64,000 nucleotides of DNA from Candidatus Pristimantibacillus lignocellulolyticus (lineage in GTDB: Bacteria; Bacillota; Bacilli; Paenibacillales; Paenibacillaceae), in the NCBI GenBank assembly GCA_023639215.1, contig CP097899.1:1841001-1905000 (forward strand). The letters are read 5' to 3'. The notes under the pieces were generated by a model, which did no database searches, had not been told where the DNA came from, and was given only the letters and a program-made list of their open reading frames with translations. Shown here piece after piece: positions 34,402 to 44,180 of this stretch (the stretch's first letter is position 1; each line of letters opens with the position of its first letter). The position numbers were made by a program, and so were the translations under genes.

Positions 34402-35823
34402 ATGAAGAAAGTTGCTGGCCTACTTATTGTGGTAGTGATAATCATGGTAAGTTTGATTACTGTAAATAGAGATACCCCTTTAAATAGTGATGTTAACTTA
34501 ATAACGACAACAGATTCTTTACACGATTTGAAAAACAAAGAATTGAATATTGCAGTCTTTCAAGGTGGTTATGGTCCGGAGTATTGGAATGAAATTATAA
34601 GTGAGTTTGAGTCTGCTTATCCGGGTGTAAAGGTCAATATGACCAATAGTCCTAGAATTGGAGATGTTGTTAGGCCACAAATTGTAGCGGGAAATCCACC
34701 AGATGTTCTTGTGGTTGCTGACACCGATCAAAGTGGACTAATTACGTCCTTAGTTAAAGAAAAAGCATTGTTAGACATTAGTGATGTATTCGAAAGTAAG
34801 GCACTTGATAACGATCAATTATTGAAGGATAGAGTTCTCCCGGGTATGCTAGAGAGCACCCGATTCTCTCCCTATCAAGATGGGAAAGTGTATTTAGCAC
34901 CACTTAATACGGGACCTATGGGGTTGATTTATAACAAGAAGTTATTCCGAGATAAGGGTTGGAAGTTGCCGGTAACATGGGATGATTTTTTCGCTTTAGG
35001 TGAGGAACTGAAGAAAGAAGAGAATTATCTAGTCAATAGTAGTGGTAAAAAGACGCAACGAGCATTGTTTACTTACCAAGGAATTTATCCAGATTATTTG
35101 GAAGAAATCATGTACCCTTCATTAGCTAATGCAGCTGGAATAGAAAATCTAAAAAGAATTTTTGCATATGAGCCGGGTTCTTTTTCGACGGATTTGGTAA
35201 AGAAGGTGCTTGATACCTTTGCGAGGATTGGTACGGAAGGGTACCTAATGAATGGTACCGTTTCATTGAATCACACGCAATCACAATCGGATATGATGCT
35301 TGGCAAAGCAATATTTATCGTGAATGGAACATGGATGGAGAATGAAATGAAGAATGCACCTAGAGAAGAGGGCTTCGAATTTGGTATGATTCCTGTCCCA
35401 GTATTTAACCAAGATGATCAACGCTATATCCTTATGAGCTATGAACAATTCTCGATTCCGGCAAGAGCGAGCAATCCAGAACTTGCGAAGGAATTTCTAA
35501 AGTTTCTTTACACCGATCAATCTGTTAAATTATTCGCAGAGAAATCTAATGGTATATTTGCACTAAAAGGTGCTAATGAGCTTTCGAAGCCATACTTAAC
35601 TAAAGGTGTCTATGAAATGTTCAGTGCGTATGATGGAACAACAGCCATTTTACAAGAATGGAAGGCTCTTTCTAAAGGGTCTAGAATCGATATTAAGACT
35701 GAATTATTTAGAAATACGATGACTCCCATTATGACCGGGAAAATGACAACAGATCAATGGATGGACAAGGTTGAGCAGTCATTCGCTGAAATTCAATCTG
35801 AAGAAGTAGCTAATCAGTATTGA
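34402..35823 (+). CDS. Membrane-anchored sugar-binding protein without lipobox
   Basis: The 473-residue protein has an N-terminal hydrophobic anchor (about residues 4-20, VAGLLIVVVIIMVSLI) with no cysteine, and no cysteine anywhere in the chain, so it cannot be a lipoprotein. From about 48 it has a CUT1 binding-protein fold (ELNIAVFQGGYGPEYW, LVNGTW-like FIVNGTWMENEMKN) related to the transporter's own binding protein. It lies between that operon and the YesM/YesN pair. I infer that it is a sugar-sensing partner of the histidine kinase, as in XylFII-LytS systems, rather than a transport component. It could also be a cleaved secreted protein. Confidence 0.82.
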   Translation: MKKVAGLLIVVVIIMVSLITVNRDTPLNSDVNLITTTDSLHDLKNKELNIAVFQGGYGPEYWNEIISEFESAYPGVKVNMTNSPRIGDVVRPQIVAGNPPDVLVVADTDQSGLITSLVKEKALLDISDVFESKALDNDQLLKDRVLPGMLESTRFSPYQDGKVYLAPLNTGPMGLIYNKKLFRDKGWKLPVTWDDFFALGEELKKEENYLVNSSGKKTQRALFTYQGIYPDYLEEIMYPSLANAAGIENLKRIFAYEPGSFSTDLVKKVLDTFARIGTEGYLMNGTVSLNHTQSQSDMMLGKAIFIVNGTWMENEMKNAPREEGFEFGMIPVPVFNQDDQRYILMSYEQFSIPARASNPELAKEFLKFLYTDQSVKLFAEKSNGIFALKGANELSKPYLTKGVYEMFSAYDGTTAILQEWKALSKGSRIDIKTELFRNTMTPIMTGKMTTDQWMDKVEQSFAEIQSEEVANQY

Positions 35824-35835
35824 GTAACACAATAG

Positions 35836-35889
35836 AAACAGGGCTGTGCGGAAGTCGCTTAAGACTACCCCCACAGCCCTGTTTTCATT
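35836..35889. terminator. Bidirectional terminator between convergent genes
   Basis: AAACAGGGCTGTG (35836-35848) pairs with CACAGCCCTGTTT (35872-35884), with T-rich flanks on the plus side. It separates the binding-protein gene from the convergent response-regulator gene. Confidence 0.88.
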
Positions 35890-35900
35890 TATCAGCCTTA

Positions 35901-37496
35901 TTATGCTTGTAATTGTTGAGACTTATATTCAGTAGGTGACATCCCGAAATATTTCTTAAACAATCGATTAAAGTAGAATTGATCATTAATACCGACTGCA
36001 GAAGATACTTCCTTAATATAGTTACCACCATTGCGCATTAATTCCGCTGCTTTGTTCATTCTTACATCGTTAATATAGCTGAACAAACTTGTTCCAACCT
36101 GTTCTTTAAACATACGACATAAGTAATTTTCGCTGAAATTAGTATGGCTAGAGATCATTTCTAGAGTAATCTTTCCTTGGTAATGTGTCTCTATATATTG
36201 GATGACATCGAGTACTTCTTTCTTATACACTGGAGTGGTAGCGATCTCCGTTTGTAAGCTGAAATGTTGAAAAGCTTGTATACAGTTATCGGCGAACACT
36301 TCAATATTGTTGCAATCAAGTAAACTCTTCTTAAGGAGCTCGAATTCCTTTGGATCATCGATGTGTATTTTATTATCGTATAGCGGAATGTAGTCTAGAC
36401 ATTTAATAATAAATGATTTAATAATATCCGGATGTGTATTGTTTTGTTTGCATTCTATAAAGAGTGTTTTCAACTTATCCTTGATCGAATCATTATCATA
36501 TTGCTGCCAATGTTTAATGATGGAGATAGAGTAATCCACGAAGTTGGTACATATGGAGTCATCATTAAACTTCACATCATTCACGAATATTACGGAATGA
36601 TGATTATAAAAGTTTATATTTAGTGCGTCTTTACATGCCCAATATGCCTCTCTTGCCTTTACATAGCCAACCATTTCATCGGAGAATACAATTGTAGGTT
36701 CTATTGATATATACATACTAATTAAAGTACGGATTTTATTAATGAAGTCCAACGGCTCGATCTGCTGGTTGTTCAGCTGTTCTGTTGAGATCAGTGCAAT
36801 AATACCTTGAGTTTCAACTTGAAACACTTCAATACGATGGACGTCGCCAATGAGATCTAAAATAATATTTTCAATAAAAGCAACTGAGACATCTGGTTTC
36901 TTACCATGCTCTTCTGATGTATCTCGATCAAAAGTAATATAGAATAAATAACTTGGCGTATCTAATAAATGCAATACAATAGGTTTACTTTGCAAATAGT
37001 GAATGAAATCAAGGGAAGTATCTGTGAAGTATTCTTTCAAAATAGTCCCTTTTACACTTTTAAGATTACTACGAATAAACTGCTCTTTAGCTTCCTGCTC
37101 TTGTAATGTATGCTGTTGTTCTTCGATGAGGGCAGCTATCTTCTTAAGTTGTGCAATAAGTTCATCGGTCTTAATACTTATTTTTAGCATATAGTCAACA
37201 GCACCAAGTAACAATGCTTCGCGCACAAGCTCGTAATCTCCAAAATTGCTAGCGACGATAATCTTTCCAGTATAGTTACGTTTATTGAGTTCTTTAAGGA
37301 GTTGAAGTCCATCCATGTTGGGCATCTTCAAATCTGTAATAATAATATCAGGTTGTAATGTTTCAACTAAAGCTAATGCCTCAACTCCATCAGAGGCAGT
37401 GCCACAGATAGGAAAACCGAGTTCATCCCAAGCGATCATCGTTCGAAGTGCGATTTTCACAATAGGTTCATCATCTACAAGTAGTACATTAAACAT
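35901..37496 (-). CDS. AraC-type response regulator (YesN family)
   Basis: The 531-residue regulator has an N-terminal receiver domain starting MFNVLLVDDEPIVKI, phosphoacceptor Asp55 in DIIITDLKMP and the conserved Lys in VDYMLKISIK. A long middle region (about 130-420) follows, then an AraC double HTH at the C-terminus (ITLEMISSHTNFSENYLCRMF; VSSAVGINDQFYFNRLFKKYF). ATG 37496 is chosen because AGGGGG lies 9 nt upstream; a longer frame to 37622 would lie inside the kinase gene. It overlaps the kinase end by 8 nt. It probably activates the adjacent sugar transporter. Confidence 0.93.
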   Translation of the reverse strand: MFNVLLVDDEPIVKIALRTMIAWDELGFPICGTASDGVEALALVETLQPDIIITDLKMPNMDGLQLLKELNKRNYTGKIIVASNFGDYELVREALLLGAVDYMLKISIKTDELIAQLKKIAALIEEQQHTLQEQEAKEQFIRSNLKSVKGTILKEYFTDTSLDFIHYLQSKPIVLHLLDTPSYLFYITFDRDTSEEHGKKPDVSVAFIENIILDLIGDVHRIEVFQVETQGIIALISTEQLNNQQIEPLDFINKIRTLISMYISIEPTIVFSDEMVGYVKAREAYWACKDALNINFYNHHSVIFVNDVKFNDDSICTNFVDYSISIIKHWQQYDNDSIKDKLKTLFIECKQNNTHPDIIKSFIIKCLDYIPLYDNKIHIDDPKEFELLKKSLLDCNNIEVFADNCIQAFQHFSLQTEIATTPVYKKEVLDVIQYIETHYQGKITLEMISSHTNFSENYLCRMFKEQVGTSLFSYINDVRMNKAAELMRNGGNYIKEVSSAVGINDQFYFNRLFKKYFGMSPTEYKSQQLQA

Positions 37497-39252
37497 TAAG
37501 ATCGACCCCCTGTCTAAATTGACTTTCGTATGGAATGATGATTGTGCAACAAGTACCTTCTCCAATAACACTAGTAATGAATAAACCATATTCTTCTCCG
37601 TAATATAGTTTAATTCGCTCATCTACATTCGTTATGCCGATGCCAGATAGCTTTTTATTATTGTCAGAATTTTTAGAGCTATTTGTATCAAATCCTTTGC
37701 CGTCATCCATAATTTCAATATAGATAAATTGGTCTTTTCGTTGCACTTTAATTATTATTTTAATAGATTTACCATGCTCTGATAAGCCATGTATAATGGC
37801 ATTCTCAGCAACGGGTTGCAGGATAAATTTTGGAATAGGACAATGGATTAGTTCATCATTGACAGCGTATTCAACTTGGAAACTATCGGCATAGCGAATT
37901 TTTTGTATTTCAAAATAGTTCGATAAATTTAGAAGCTCTTGTTCAATTGTAATTTCTTCATTATTGTCTAAAATGGTACTTCGAAGTAACTCGGATAATG
38001 AGGTGATACCGTTACTTAATACTGGAACTTGATTAATAATAGCAAGCCATCTCAATGTGTTCAGCGTATTGAATAGAAAGTGCGGATTAATCTGTGACTG
38101 AAGCATATGCAATTCTAACTCTCGCTTACGCTTTTGATCCAGTTTCTGATTTTGCATCAAATGTTCAATTTCACTAACCATATTATTCATTTTACGTGAT
38201 AAAACGCCCATTTCATCATCATGATTATCTTGAATACGATTGGAGAATTCTCCATTTGATATTTGATTGCTAAAGGTGATGATTTTCTTTATAGGCTTCA
38301 CAATACTTTTGTTCATTACAGAAATGATTACGATACAACATATTACGATGAACACTATGATAATAGCCATACTGCCTGTAATTTTGCTAGTTTCTGAATT
38401 AATGTAGGAGTAAGGCATCGTAGATATGAGATACCAGCCCATTTGTTCATTATATATATATGAAACTTGTTGCTGTGTATTATTAACCTGCCCGGTAAAA
38501 GATTGATTGCCTCGCTCTTGTTGATCCTTAATTTGATTGATGAGTTGAACATCCTTATATGGCGTTCCTAAAGGAATCTGCTTATCGTTAGCAGATAACA
38601 CAGTGCCGTCTCGCCCCATAATCATAAGCTTAGAACCAGTTCCCAGATCAACGGTAGAAAGAATGTTTTTTGAAAATAAATCATCGCTAATGAACACAAA
38701 AGTATAACCAATCTGTTTAGAACTATCGTCGACAGCATGTATTTTTCGGCCAAGGGCAAGTGTATCGTATGATCGAACTGTCTTGACATGAGTAAGGCCA
38801 TCATAGGGAGCATTGGCATCGACATCTCTCATAGCCTTATCCAATGCCTCGGCATCGATAGTCTCAAATCCAAGTTCATAAAATTGATTACGGTCAGTGT
38901 CAAATACACTTACGGTTACAGCATGTGATGGAAAAATGGTTCTAAAAATGCTATCCATCGCAGTTTCTTTGGCATTTTCCTGATCCTCTTGATCGGCAAC
39001 TTTTTTTTGGAGATTCTCCTGTACAAATTCATTCGTTGAGATAGATCCAATGAGATATTGATAATTTTGAAGTTCGGAAAGTAAATTTATATTAATTAAT
39101 GTTAAGGCCTGATAGGTAGAGTTACTAAGTTTGTGGCTGATCGATCCTGAATAAAGATGATAGGCATAATATCCAAGGAAGCAGATAGGGAGGATAGAGA
39201 CAATTAAGAAGGTTCCTATCAATCGATGTTGTATTTTGAATTTACGTAACAT
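37489..39252 (-). CDS. Sensor histidine kinase (YesM family)
   Basis: The 587-residue membrane kinase has an N-terminal membrane segment (about 12-32), an extracellular Cache-like sensor (about 35-285) and a second membrane segment (IIVFIVICCIVIISV). A HAMP domain and the His_kinase motif INPHFLFNTLNTLR, with the phosphorylated His, follow. The C-terminal ATPase domain has the N box in PVAENAIIHGL and the G box in DDGKGF. ATG 39252 follows GGAGG. It forms an operon with the AraC-type regulator and would sense an extracellular sugar, perhaps through the anchored binding protein encoded convergently. Confidence 0.94.
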   Translation of the reverse strand: MLRKFKIQHRLIGTFLIVSILPICFLGYYAYHLYSGSISHKLSNSTYQALTLININLLSELQNYQYLIGSISTNEFVQENLQKKVADQEDQENAKETAMDSIFRTIFPSHAVTVSVFDTDRNQFYELGFETIDAEALDKAMRDVDANAPYDGLTHVKTVRSYDTLALGRKIHAVDDSSKQIGYTFVFISDDLFSKNILSTVDLGTGSKLMIMGRDGTVLSANDKQIPLGTPYKDVQLINQIKDQQERGNQSFTGQVNNTQQQVSYIYNEQMGWYLISTMPYSYINSETSKITGSMAIIIVFIVICCIVIISVMNKSIVKPIKKIITFSNQISNGEFSNRIQDNHDDEMGVLSRKMNNMVSEIEHLMQNQKLDQKRKRELELHMLQSQINPHFLFNTLNTLRWLAIINQVPVLSNGITSLSELLRSTILDNNEEITIEQELLNLSNYFEIQKIRYADSFQVEYAVNDELIHCPIPKFILQPVAENAIIHGLSEHGKSIKIIIKVQRKDQFIYIEIMDDGKGFDTNSSKNSDNNKKLSGIGITNVDERIKLYYGEEYGLFITSVIGEGTCCTIIIPYESQFRQGVDLNV

Positions 39253-39667
39253 AGGATGACCTCCTCTAAATTGTTAAGTTTATTTTATCATAGGCCAACA
39301 AAACAGCCTCTGTCTTCATACATTTGGATAAAATAATCCATAAAGAACATAAAATCGTCTAGTTAAGTCCAATTAATTTAAGATGCTTATTAGAATCAAT
39401 GTATTACAAAAGTAAAGCTTTGTATAGCAATTGAATTAAATGGTTAATTAACGTAGGTCATCTATATATGCAAGAAGTGGAAAAGCTGCATACTCTTTAG
39501 AAGAGCGAATGAATAATAGAGCTACGATCATGTGGCAGCATCCGACAGCATGCTACGTATTTGAAAAATGAGAAAAGTGAAAATTGCCTAATAATAGCAT
39601 GTCTTTGAAGGAATTAGAGGTATACTGTCGAATTCATAGTATTGAACTTTCTACAGGATGTGATAAC
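39253..39667 (+). other. Intergenic region before ftsE
   Basis: No gene is supported. A 28-residue in-frame extension of FtsE from TTG 39584 has no ribosome binding site and no family match, so I leave it out. GTGGCA and TGCTAC form a small hairpin around 39532-39556. I cannot place a convincing promoter. Confidence 0.4.
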
Positions 39668-40354
39668 GTGATTGAAATGGATAAGATCAGAAAAACGTAT
39701 GCCGATGGTACAATTGCACTTGATGGAGTATCAGTAAAAATAGATCGAAATGAGTTTGTTTATTTAGTTGGCCCATCAGGCGCAGGTAAGTCTACATTTA
39801 TGAAGCTAATATATCGCGAAGAAGTTCCTACGGAAGGACAAATTTTCGTGAATGGTTTTAATATTGGTATGTTAAAACAACGCAAGATCCCTTATGTTCG
39901 TCGTAATATTGGGGTCATTTTTCAAGACTTTAGGTTGCTTCCCAAACTAACAGTCTTTGAGAATATTGCATTTGCAATGGAAGCAATTGAAGCACCGCGC
40001 AAAGTAATTAAGAAACGTACGATGGAAGTGTTAGAACTTGTCGGATTAAAACATAAATATAAAAACTTCCCATCACAATTATCAGGCGGTGAACAGCAAA
40101 GGGTGTCAATTGCCCGGGCAATTGTGAATAATCCGTCAGTTATTGTAGCAGATGAACCGACAGGAAACTTAGATCCAGATACATCGTTAGATATTATGCA
40201 TTTGCTCGAAGAAATTAATTTCCGTGGGACGACAATTGTTATGGCAACCCACAATAAAGAGATTGTAAACTCGATGCGAAAACGTGTCATTGCTATTGAA
40301 AATGGCAATATTGTGCGTGATGAGCAAAGAGGGGAGTACGGTTATGAAGCTTAG
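39668..40354 (+). CDS. ftsE: Cell-division ABC transporter ATPase FtsE
   Basis: The 228-residue ATPase has Walker A GPSGAGKST, the Q-loop FQDFRLLPKLTVFEN, the ABC signature LSGGEQQR and Walker B VIVADEPTGNLDPD. With FtsX it controls peptidoglycan hydrolases at the cell wall. GTG 39668 is chosen: AGGATG lies upstream, and the N-terminus VIEMDKIRKTYADG then aligns with Bacillus FtsE, which starts MIEM. It overlaps ftsX by 11 nt. Confidence 0.95.
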   Translation: MIEMDKIRKTYADGTIALDGVSVKIDRNEFVYLVGPSGAGKSTFMKLIYREEVPTEGQIFVNGFNIGMLKQRKIPYVRRNIGVIFQDFRLLPKLTVFENIAFAMEAIEAPRKVIKKRTMEVLELVGLKHKYKNFPSQLSGGEQQRVSIARAIVNNPSVIVADEPTGNLDPDTSLDIMHLLEEINFRGTTIVMATHNKEIVNSMRKRVIAIENGNIVRDEQRGEYGYEA

Positions 40355-41261
40355 TACGTTGACTCGACATGTACGTGAAGGATTCAAAAGTATTATTCGT
40401 AATGGATGGATGTCTTTTGCGTCAATAAGTTCTATTTTCATTTCTCTATTTATTTTAGGTGTATTTATTTTATTAGCTTTAAATATGAACTACATGGCTT
40501 CTCAAATTGAGAGTCAAGTACAGATTCGAGTGTATTTTGAAACGGATGCAGCTGAAGAAGTTGTTACTGACTTGCAAAATAAAATTGGTAATATTAGCGA
40601 AGTTAGTAAGCTTACATATGTATCGAAAGAAGATGGGCTTGCAATTTTGCGTGAAAAAATGGGTGAAGATAACAGCGATTGGCTAGAAGGATACGATGAT
40701 GAAAACAATCCGTTGCCGATCTCATTTACAATAGAAGTATTTAATCCACAGCTTGTTGATTCGGTAGCTCAGCAAATTGAAAGTATTAACAATACGTTGG
40801 ACCCGAAACCGATTAAAGAAGTGAAGTATGGTCAAGATACGGTAGAAACATTATTCAAAATAACTAATGCAATCCGAAATGCAGGATTTGCTATCGTTAT
40901 TGCACTTGCAGTGACTGCTATGCTTCTCATTTCTAATACAATTAAAATGACCATTGTAGCAAGAAGAAGAGAGATTGGTATTATGAAACTAGTAGGTGCG
41001 ACGAATGCATTTATTAGATGGCCATTCTTTATTGAAGGAGCTCTTATAGGAATTATAAGTTCAATCGTTACAACGATCATTATATTAATTGGATACGATC
41101 AAATTGTTCATGCATTCCAATATGATCTATCACTTATGTTGATACAACTATTGCCACTTAAACAGGTGATTACATTAACTGCGGCGACAATGATTATACT
41201 TGGATCTCTTATTGGGATTTGGGGAAGTGTCATGTCTGTACGTAAGTATTTGAAAGTGTAG
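40344..41261 (+). CDS. ftsX: Cell-division ABC transporter permease FtsX
   Basis: The 305-residue protein has an N-terminal membrane segment (about 24-45), an extracellular loop of about 120 residues, and three C-terminal membrane segments. This is the usual four-TM FtsX layout. MKLSTLTRHVREGFKSIIRN is the conserved cytoplasmic N-terminus. ATG 40344 with GAGGGGAG upstream is chosen over the longer frame from 40284, which lies inside ftsE. The loop would contact the murein hydrolase activator encoded next. Confidence 0.95.
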   Translation: MKLSTLTRHVREGFKSIIRNGWMSFASISSIFISLFILGVFILLALNMNYMASQIESQVQIRVYFETDAAEEVVTDLQNKIGNISEVSKLTYVSKEDGLAILREKMGEDNSDWLEGYDDENNPLPISFTIEVFNPQLVDSVAQQIESINNTLDPKPIKEVKYGQDTVETLFKITNAIRNAGFAIVIALAVTAMLLISNTIKMTIVARRREIGIMKLVGATNAFIRWPFFIEGALIGIISSIVTTIIILIGYDQIVHAFQYDLSLMLIQLLPLKQVITLTAATMIILGSLIGIWGSVMSVRKYLKV

Positions 41262-41274
41262 GTGAGAGAGTGAA

Positions 41275-42489
41275 ATGAAAAGAGTTGTCTTATACCTAAC
41301 TTCAATAGCGCTACTTGCAACGATAGTGATAGGATCTCCAAGTAGTAGTGCTTCAAAACTTTCGCAAATTGAACAAGATATTAAAGAAGCTAATGAACAA
41401 AAAAAGGCGGCTGAGCAAAAGGCAGCTGAAGCTGCTAGTGAAGCACAAAAAGCGGAAGAAGAGAAAAATGCGATTGCCGTTAAAGTTGTAGATATAGAAG
41501 CAGAACTGAAAAAATTAATGTCAGAAATCGAAAAAGTAGCACAAGATAAAAATAAAACAGAACAAGAAAAAGATGATAAAGAAGAAGAAATGGTAATAAC
41601 TAATCAGGAGTTAGAAGCTGCAATTGCACAAGTTGAACAACGTGATGAGTTACTTCAGAAGCGGACAAGACTTATGTATTCCAATGGTGCGGTATCTTAT
41701 CTTGAAGTATTATTAAGCTCGACGAGCTTCACAGATTTCCTTGATCGCTTTGATGCATTGCAAATGATCTTACAATCAGATCGTGAGGCATTGGATCAAT
41801 ATAAGGTTGATCAGGAATTAGTAGAGCAGAAGAAAGTAGAAGTAGAAGAGCAACTTGGTGCTTTGCAAGTATTGTATGCAAAACTAGAGGCGGAGCAAGC
41901 TTCGCTTGTCGCGAAAGAAGCAGAAAAGGAAAAACTTATTGCTAGTTATAACGCACAATCTTCTGAGTTAGATGCACATATTGAAGAATTGGAAGTAATT
42001 AGTGAAGAACAGGAGCAATTGCTAGTAGGGTTGGCTTCCGAACTTTCCAAGCTGAATGCGGAGAAAAAACGTATTTCTAATCCATATACTGGCGGTACAC
42101 TTGGTATGCCAATAGCTGATGGATACCGTCTATCATCTAACTTCGGTGTTCGTATTCATCCTATAACGGGTGTGAAAAAAGCACATAACGGAATAGACTT
42201 TGCAGCACCATCAGGAACTGCCATCTATGCAGCTGAATCTGGCGTAGTCTTAATCTCAAAAACTTGGAGCGGATATGGTAACTGTATCATTATCGACCAC
42301 GGAAATGGAATTTGGACGCTATATGGACATATTAAAAATGGTGGATTGCTTGTAAATGCAGGCGACACTGTAAAACGTGGAGATAAGATTGCTTTAGTAG
42401 GTAGTACAGGCAATTCTACTGGTCCACATTTGCATTTCGAAGTACGTAAAAACGAAGTACCAGTTAATCCATCGAGTTATTTACAATAA
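41275..42489 (+). CDS. Murein hydrolase/activator with coiled coil and M23 domain (EnvC/CwlO-like)
   Basis: The 404-residue secreted protein has a signal peptide (about 1-26), two long Glu/Lys/Ala-rich coiled coils (about 30-125 and 170-260), and a C-terminal M23 (LytM) domain. The metal-site motifs HNGIDFAAPSG and GPHLHFEVRKN are intact, so it may be an active endopeptidase rather than only an activator. It directly follows ftsEX (13-nt gap), the arrangement of the FtsEX-EnvC, FtsEX-PcsB and FtsEX-CwlO systems in which FtsX pulls on the coiled coil to switch on hydrolysis. Confidence 0.92.
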   Translation: MKRVVLYLTSIALLATIVIGSPSSSASKLSQIEQDIKEANEQKKAAEQKAAEAASEAQKAEEEKNAIAVKVVDIEAELKKLMSEIEKVAQDKNKTEQEKDDKEEEMVITNQELEAAIAQVEQRDELLQKRTRLMYSNGAVSYLEVLLSSTSFTDFLDRFDALQMILQSDREALDQYKVDQELVEQKKVEVEEQLGALQVLYAKLEAEQASLVAKEAEKEKLIASYNAQSSELDAHIEELEVISEEQEQLLVGLASELSKLNAEKKRISNPYTGGTLGMPIADGYRLSSNFGVRIHPITGVKKAHNGIDFAAPSGTAIYAAESGVVLISKTWSGYGNCIIIDHGNGIWTLYGHIKNGGLLVNAGDTVKRGDKIALVGSTGNSTGPHLHFEVRKNEVPVNPSSYLQ

Positions 42490-42506
42490 CGTATAAGCAT
42501 CATTTA

Positions 42507-42540
42507 TAGGCGGTCTATTGCAAAATAGATTGCCTATTGC
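42507..42540 (+). terminator. Weak terminator-like hairpin after the murein hydrolase gene
   Basis: TAGGCGGTCTATT (42507-42519) pairs with AATAGATTGCCTA (42524-42536), with two G-U pairs. The T-tract is interrupted, so some read-through into ctpB is likely. Confidence 0.5.
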
Positions 42541-42624
42541 TATTCTTAGGTAAATATTTTCTCAACAAATGTCATATACTATTGTGGACGAGCTAAAGCA
42601 AACGAGGATAGGTGGTATGAGTTG

Positions 42625-44079
42625 ATGCAATTTAAGGGACGTACAGTTTTTGCATTCGTTGTACTGACGATTGTAACTTCGGTATTTGTTACGATTATCG
42701 TTACGGACAAGCTAGAGGGAAAACCAGCAAACGCTTCTATGTCTCACGTATCAGCTGCTACTGACGCAAAGACGGAGTTAACAGAAGATGAGCTTAAACG
42801 GATTAATTCTGTTATCGAGTTAGTAGAAACTAAATATGTGTCTGATATAGAACGTAACGAACTCGTTGATGGTGCGATATCAGGAATTATGAATGCTTTG
42901 GGTGATCCGTATTCCGTATACATGGAGAAGGAAATTGCGAGTCAGTTTTCACAATCTATTGAAGGTTCTTTCTCGGGAATTGGAGCTGAAGTAGGTATGG
43001 AAAACGGACAAACGGTTGTAGTTTCACCGATAAAAGGTTCTCCTGCTGAACGTGGCGGTATAATAGCCAAAGATATTATTATATCTGTAAATGGCGATAG
43101 TCTTGCTGGACTATCAATACAAGAATCAGTAAATCTTATTCGTGGTGAAAAAGGGAGTAAGGTTAAGCTAGAGATAAAAAGATCTGGACATTCGGAACCG
43201 ATAAGTATTGTACTTATCCGTGATGATATTGATATCGAAACGGTATATTCTTCGATCGACGAACAAGGGATTGGTAAGATTTCGATTACTCAGTTTTCCA
43301 TGCACACAGCAGAAAGGTTTGCTGTAGAATTAGCTGCTCTGGAAGAAAAAGGACTGAAAGGGTTAGTTATCGATGTACGTAATAATCCTGGTGGTGTTCT
43401 GCAAGGCGTAGTGGAGATTGCACAGCTAATGATGAAAGAAGGCAGCGTCGTCGTGCAGGTAGAAGATCGTGCTGGCAAGAAGGAGAAAACTTATGCTCAA
43501 GGAGGCGAGCAAAAGGAGTATCCTATTGTAGTGATGACGAACGGTGGTAGCGCAAGTGCTTCTGAGATATTAGCAGGTGCGCTTCAAGAATCAGCAGGTG
43601 CAACCGTACTAGGGCAACAAACCTATGGTAAAGGAACGGTACAAGTCAGCTTTAATAAAGTTCTATCCGATGGCGGGTTAATAAAATTAACGATTGCCAA
43701 ATGGTTAACGCCTAAAGGAAATTGGATTAATGAAAAAGGAGTTACACCAGATATCGTGGTTGAACCTAATGCTGTATACAGTACAGCTCCTTTGAATGTA
43801 ACTGATGAATTGAAAGTAGATCATTTGAGTGAGCAAGTACGTGGTTTGCAGATCATGTTAGATGCGTTAGGCTATAAAGTAGATCGTCAGGATGGATATT
43901 TCAGCAAACAGACTGAAACGTCTGTAAAGGCATTTCAAAAAGACCAACAGCTTCTCAACACTGGCATCGTAGACAGTAAAACGGCAATGAAGCTAGAAGA
44001 GAAAGTCATTGAATATATTCGTGATGACCAACATGATGTGCAATTGCAAAAAGCATTGAATCAAGTAGGCAGGAAATAA
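42625..44079 (+). CDS. ctpB: C-terminal processing serine protease (CtpB-like)
   Basis: The 484-residue exported protease has an N-terminal signal/anchor (about 7-27), a PDZ domain (about 105-190, GIGAEVGMENGQTVV) and the S41 peptidase core. Its catalytic Ser is in NGGSASASEILAG and its general-base Lys in TYGKGTVQVSF. A peptidoglycan-binding domain follows at the C-terminus (about 400-460). Bacillus CtpB cleaves SpoIVFA in sporulation, so this gene suggests a spore-former, though S41 proteases have other roles. AGGTGG precedes ATG 42625. It sits after ftsEX and before minJ, as in Bacillus. Confidence 0.92.
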   Translation: MQFKGRTVFAFVVLTIVTSVFVTIIVTDKLEGKPANASMSHVSAATDAKTELTEDELKRINSVIELVETKYVSDIERNELVDGAISGIMNALGDPYSVYMEKEIASQFSQSIEGSFSGIGAEVGMENGQTVVVSPIKGSPAERGGIIAKDIIISVNGDSLAGLSIQESVNLIRGEKGSKVKLEIKRSGHSEPISIVLIRDDIDIETVYSSIDEQGIGKISITQFSMHTAERFAVELAALEEKGLKGLVIDVRNNPGGVLQGVVEIAQLMMKEGSVVVQVEDRAGKKEKTYAQGGEQKEYPIVVMTNGGSASASEILAGALQESAGATVLGQQTYGKGTVQVSFNKVLSDGGLIKLTIAKWLTPKGNWINEKGVTPDIVVEPNAVYSTAPLNVTDELKVDHLSEQVRGLQIMLDALGYKVDRQDGYFSKQTETSVKAFQKDQQLLNTGIVDSKTAMKLEEKVIEYIRDDQHDVQLQKALNQVGRK

Positions 44080-44100
44080 TTGATTTTTGTCGAATTCTTT

Positions 44101-44139
44101 AAAGGTTGGTTTCTCTTTCTAGAGAGACTAGCCTTTTTT
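44101..44139 (+). terminator. Terminator of ctpB
   Basis: A 16-bp stem (44101-44116 with 44121-44136, several G-U pairs, core GTTTCTCT/AGAGAGAC) closes on a 4-nt loop and ends in a T-tract. Confidence 0.88.
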
Positions 44140-44180
44140 CTTATTTACTCAATATGAACATTCGAAGGGGTGTATGAGCG

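Noticed and set aside
39584..39667. 28-residue N-terminal extension of FtsE
   Set aside because: No ribosome binding site at TTG 39584 and FtsE proteins normally begin at the position of GTG 39668.
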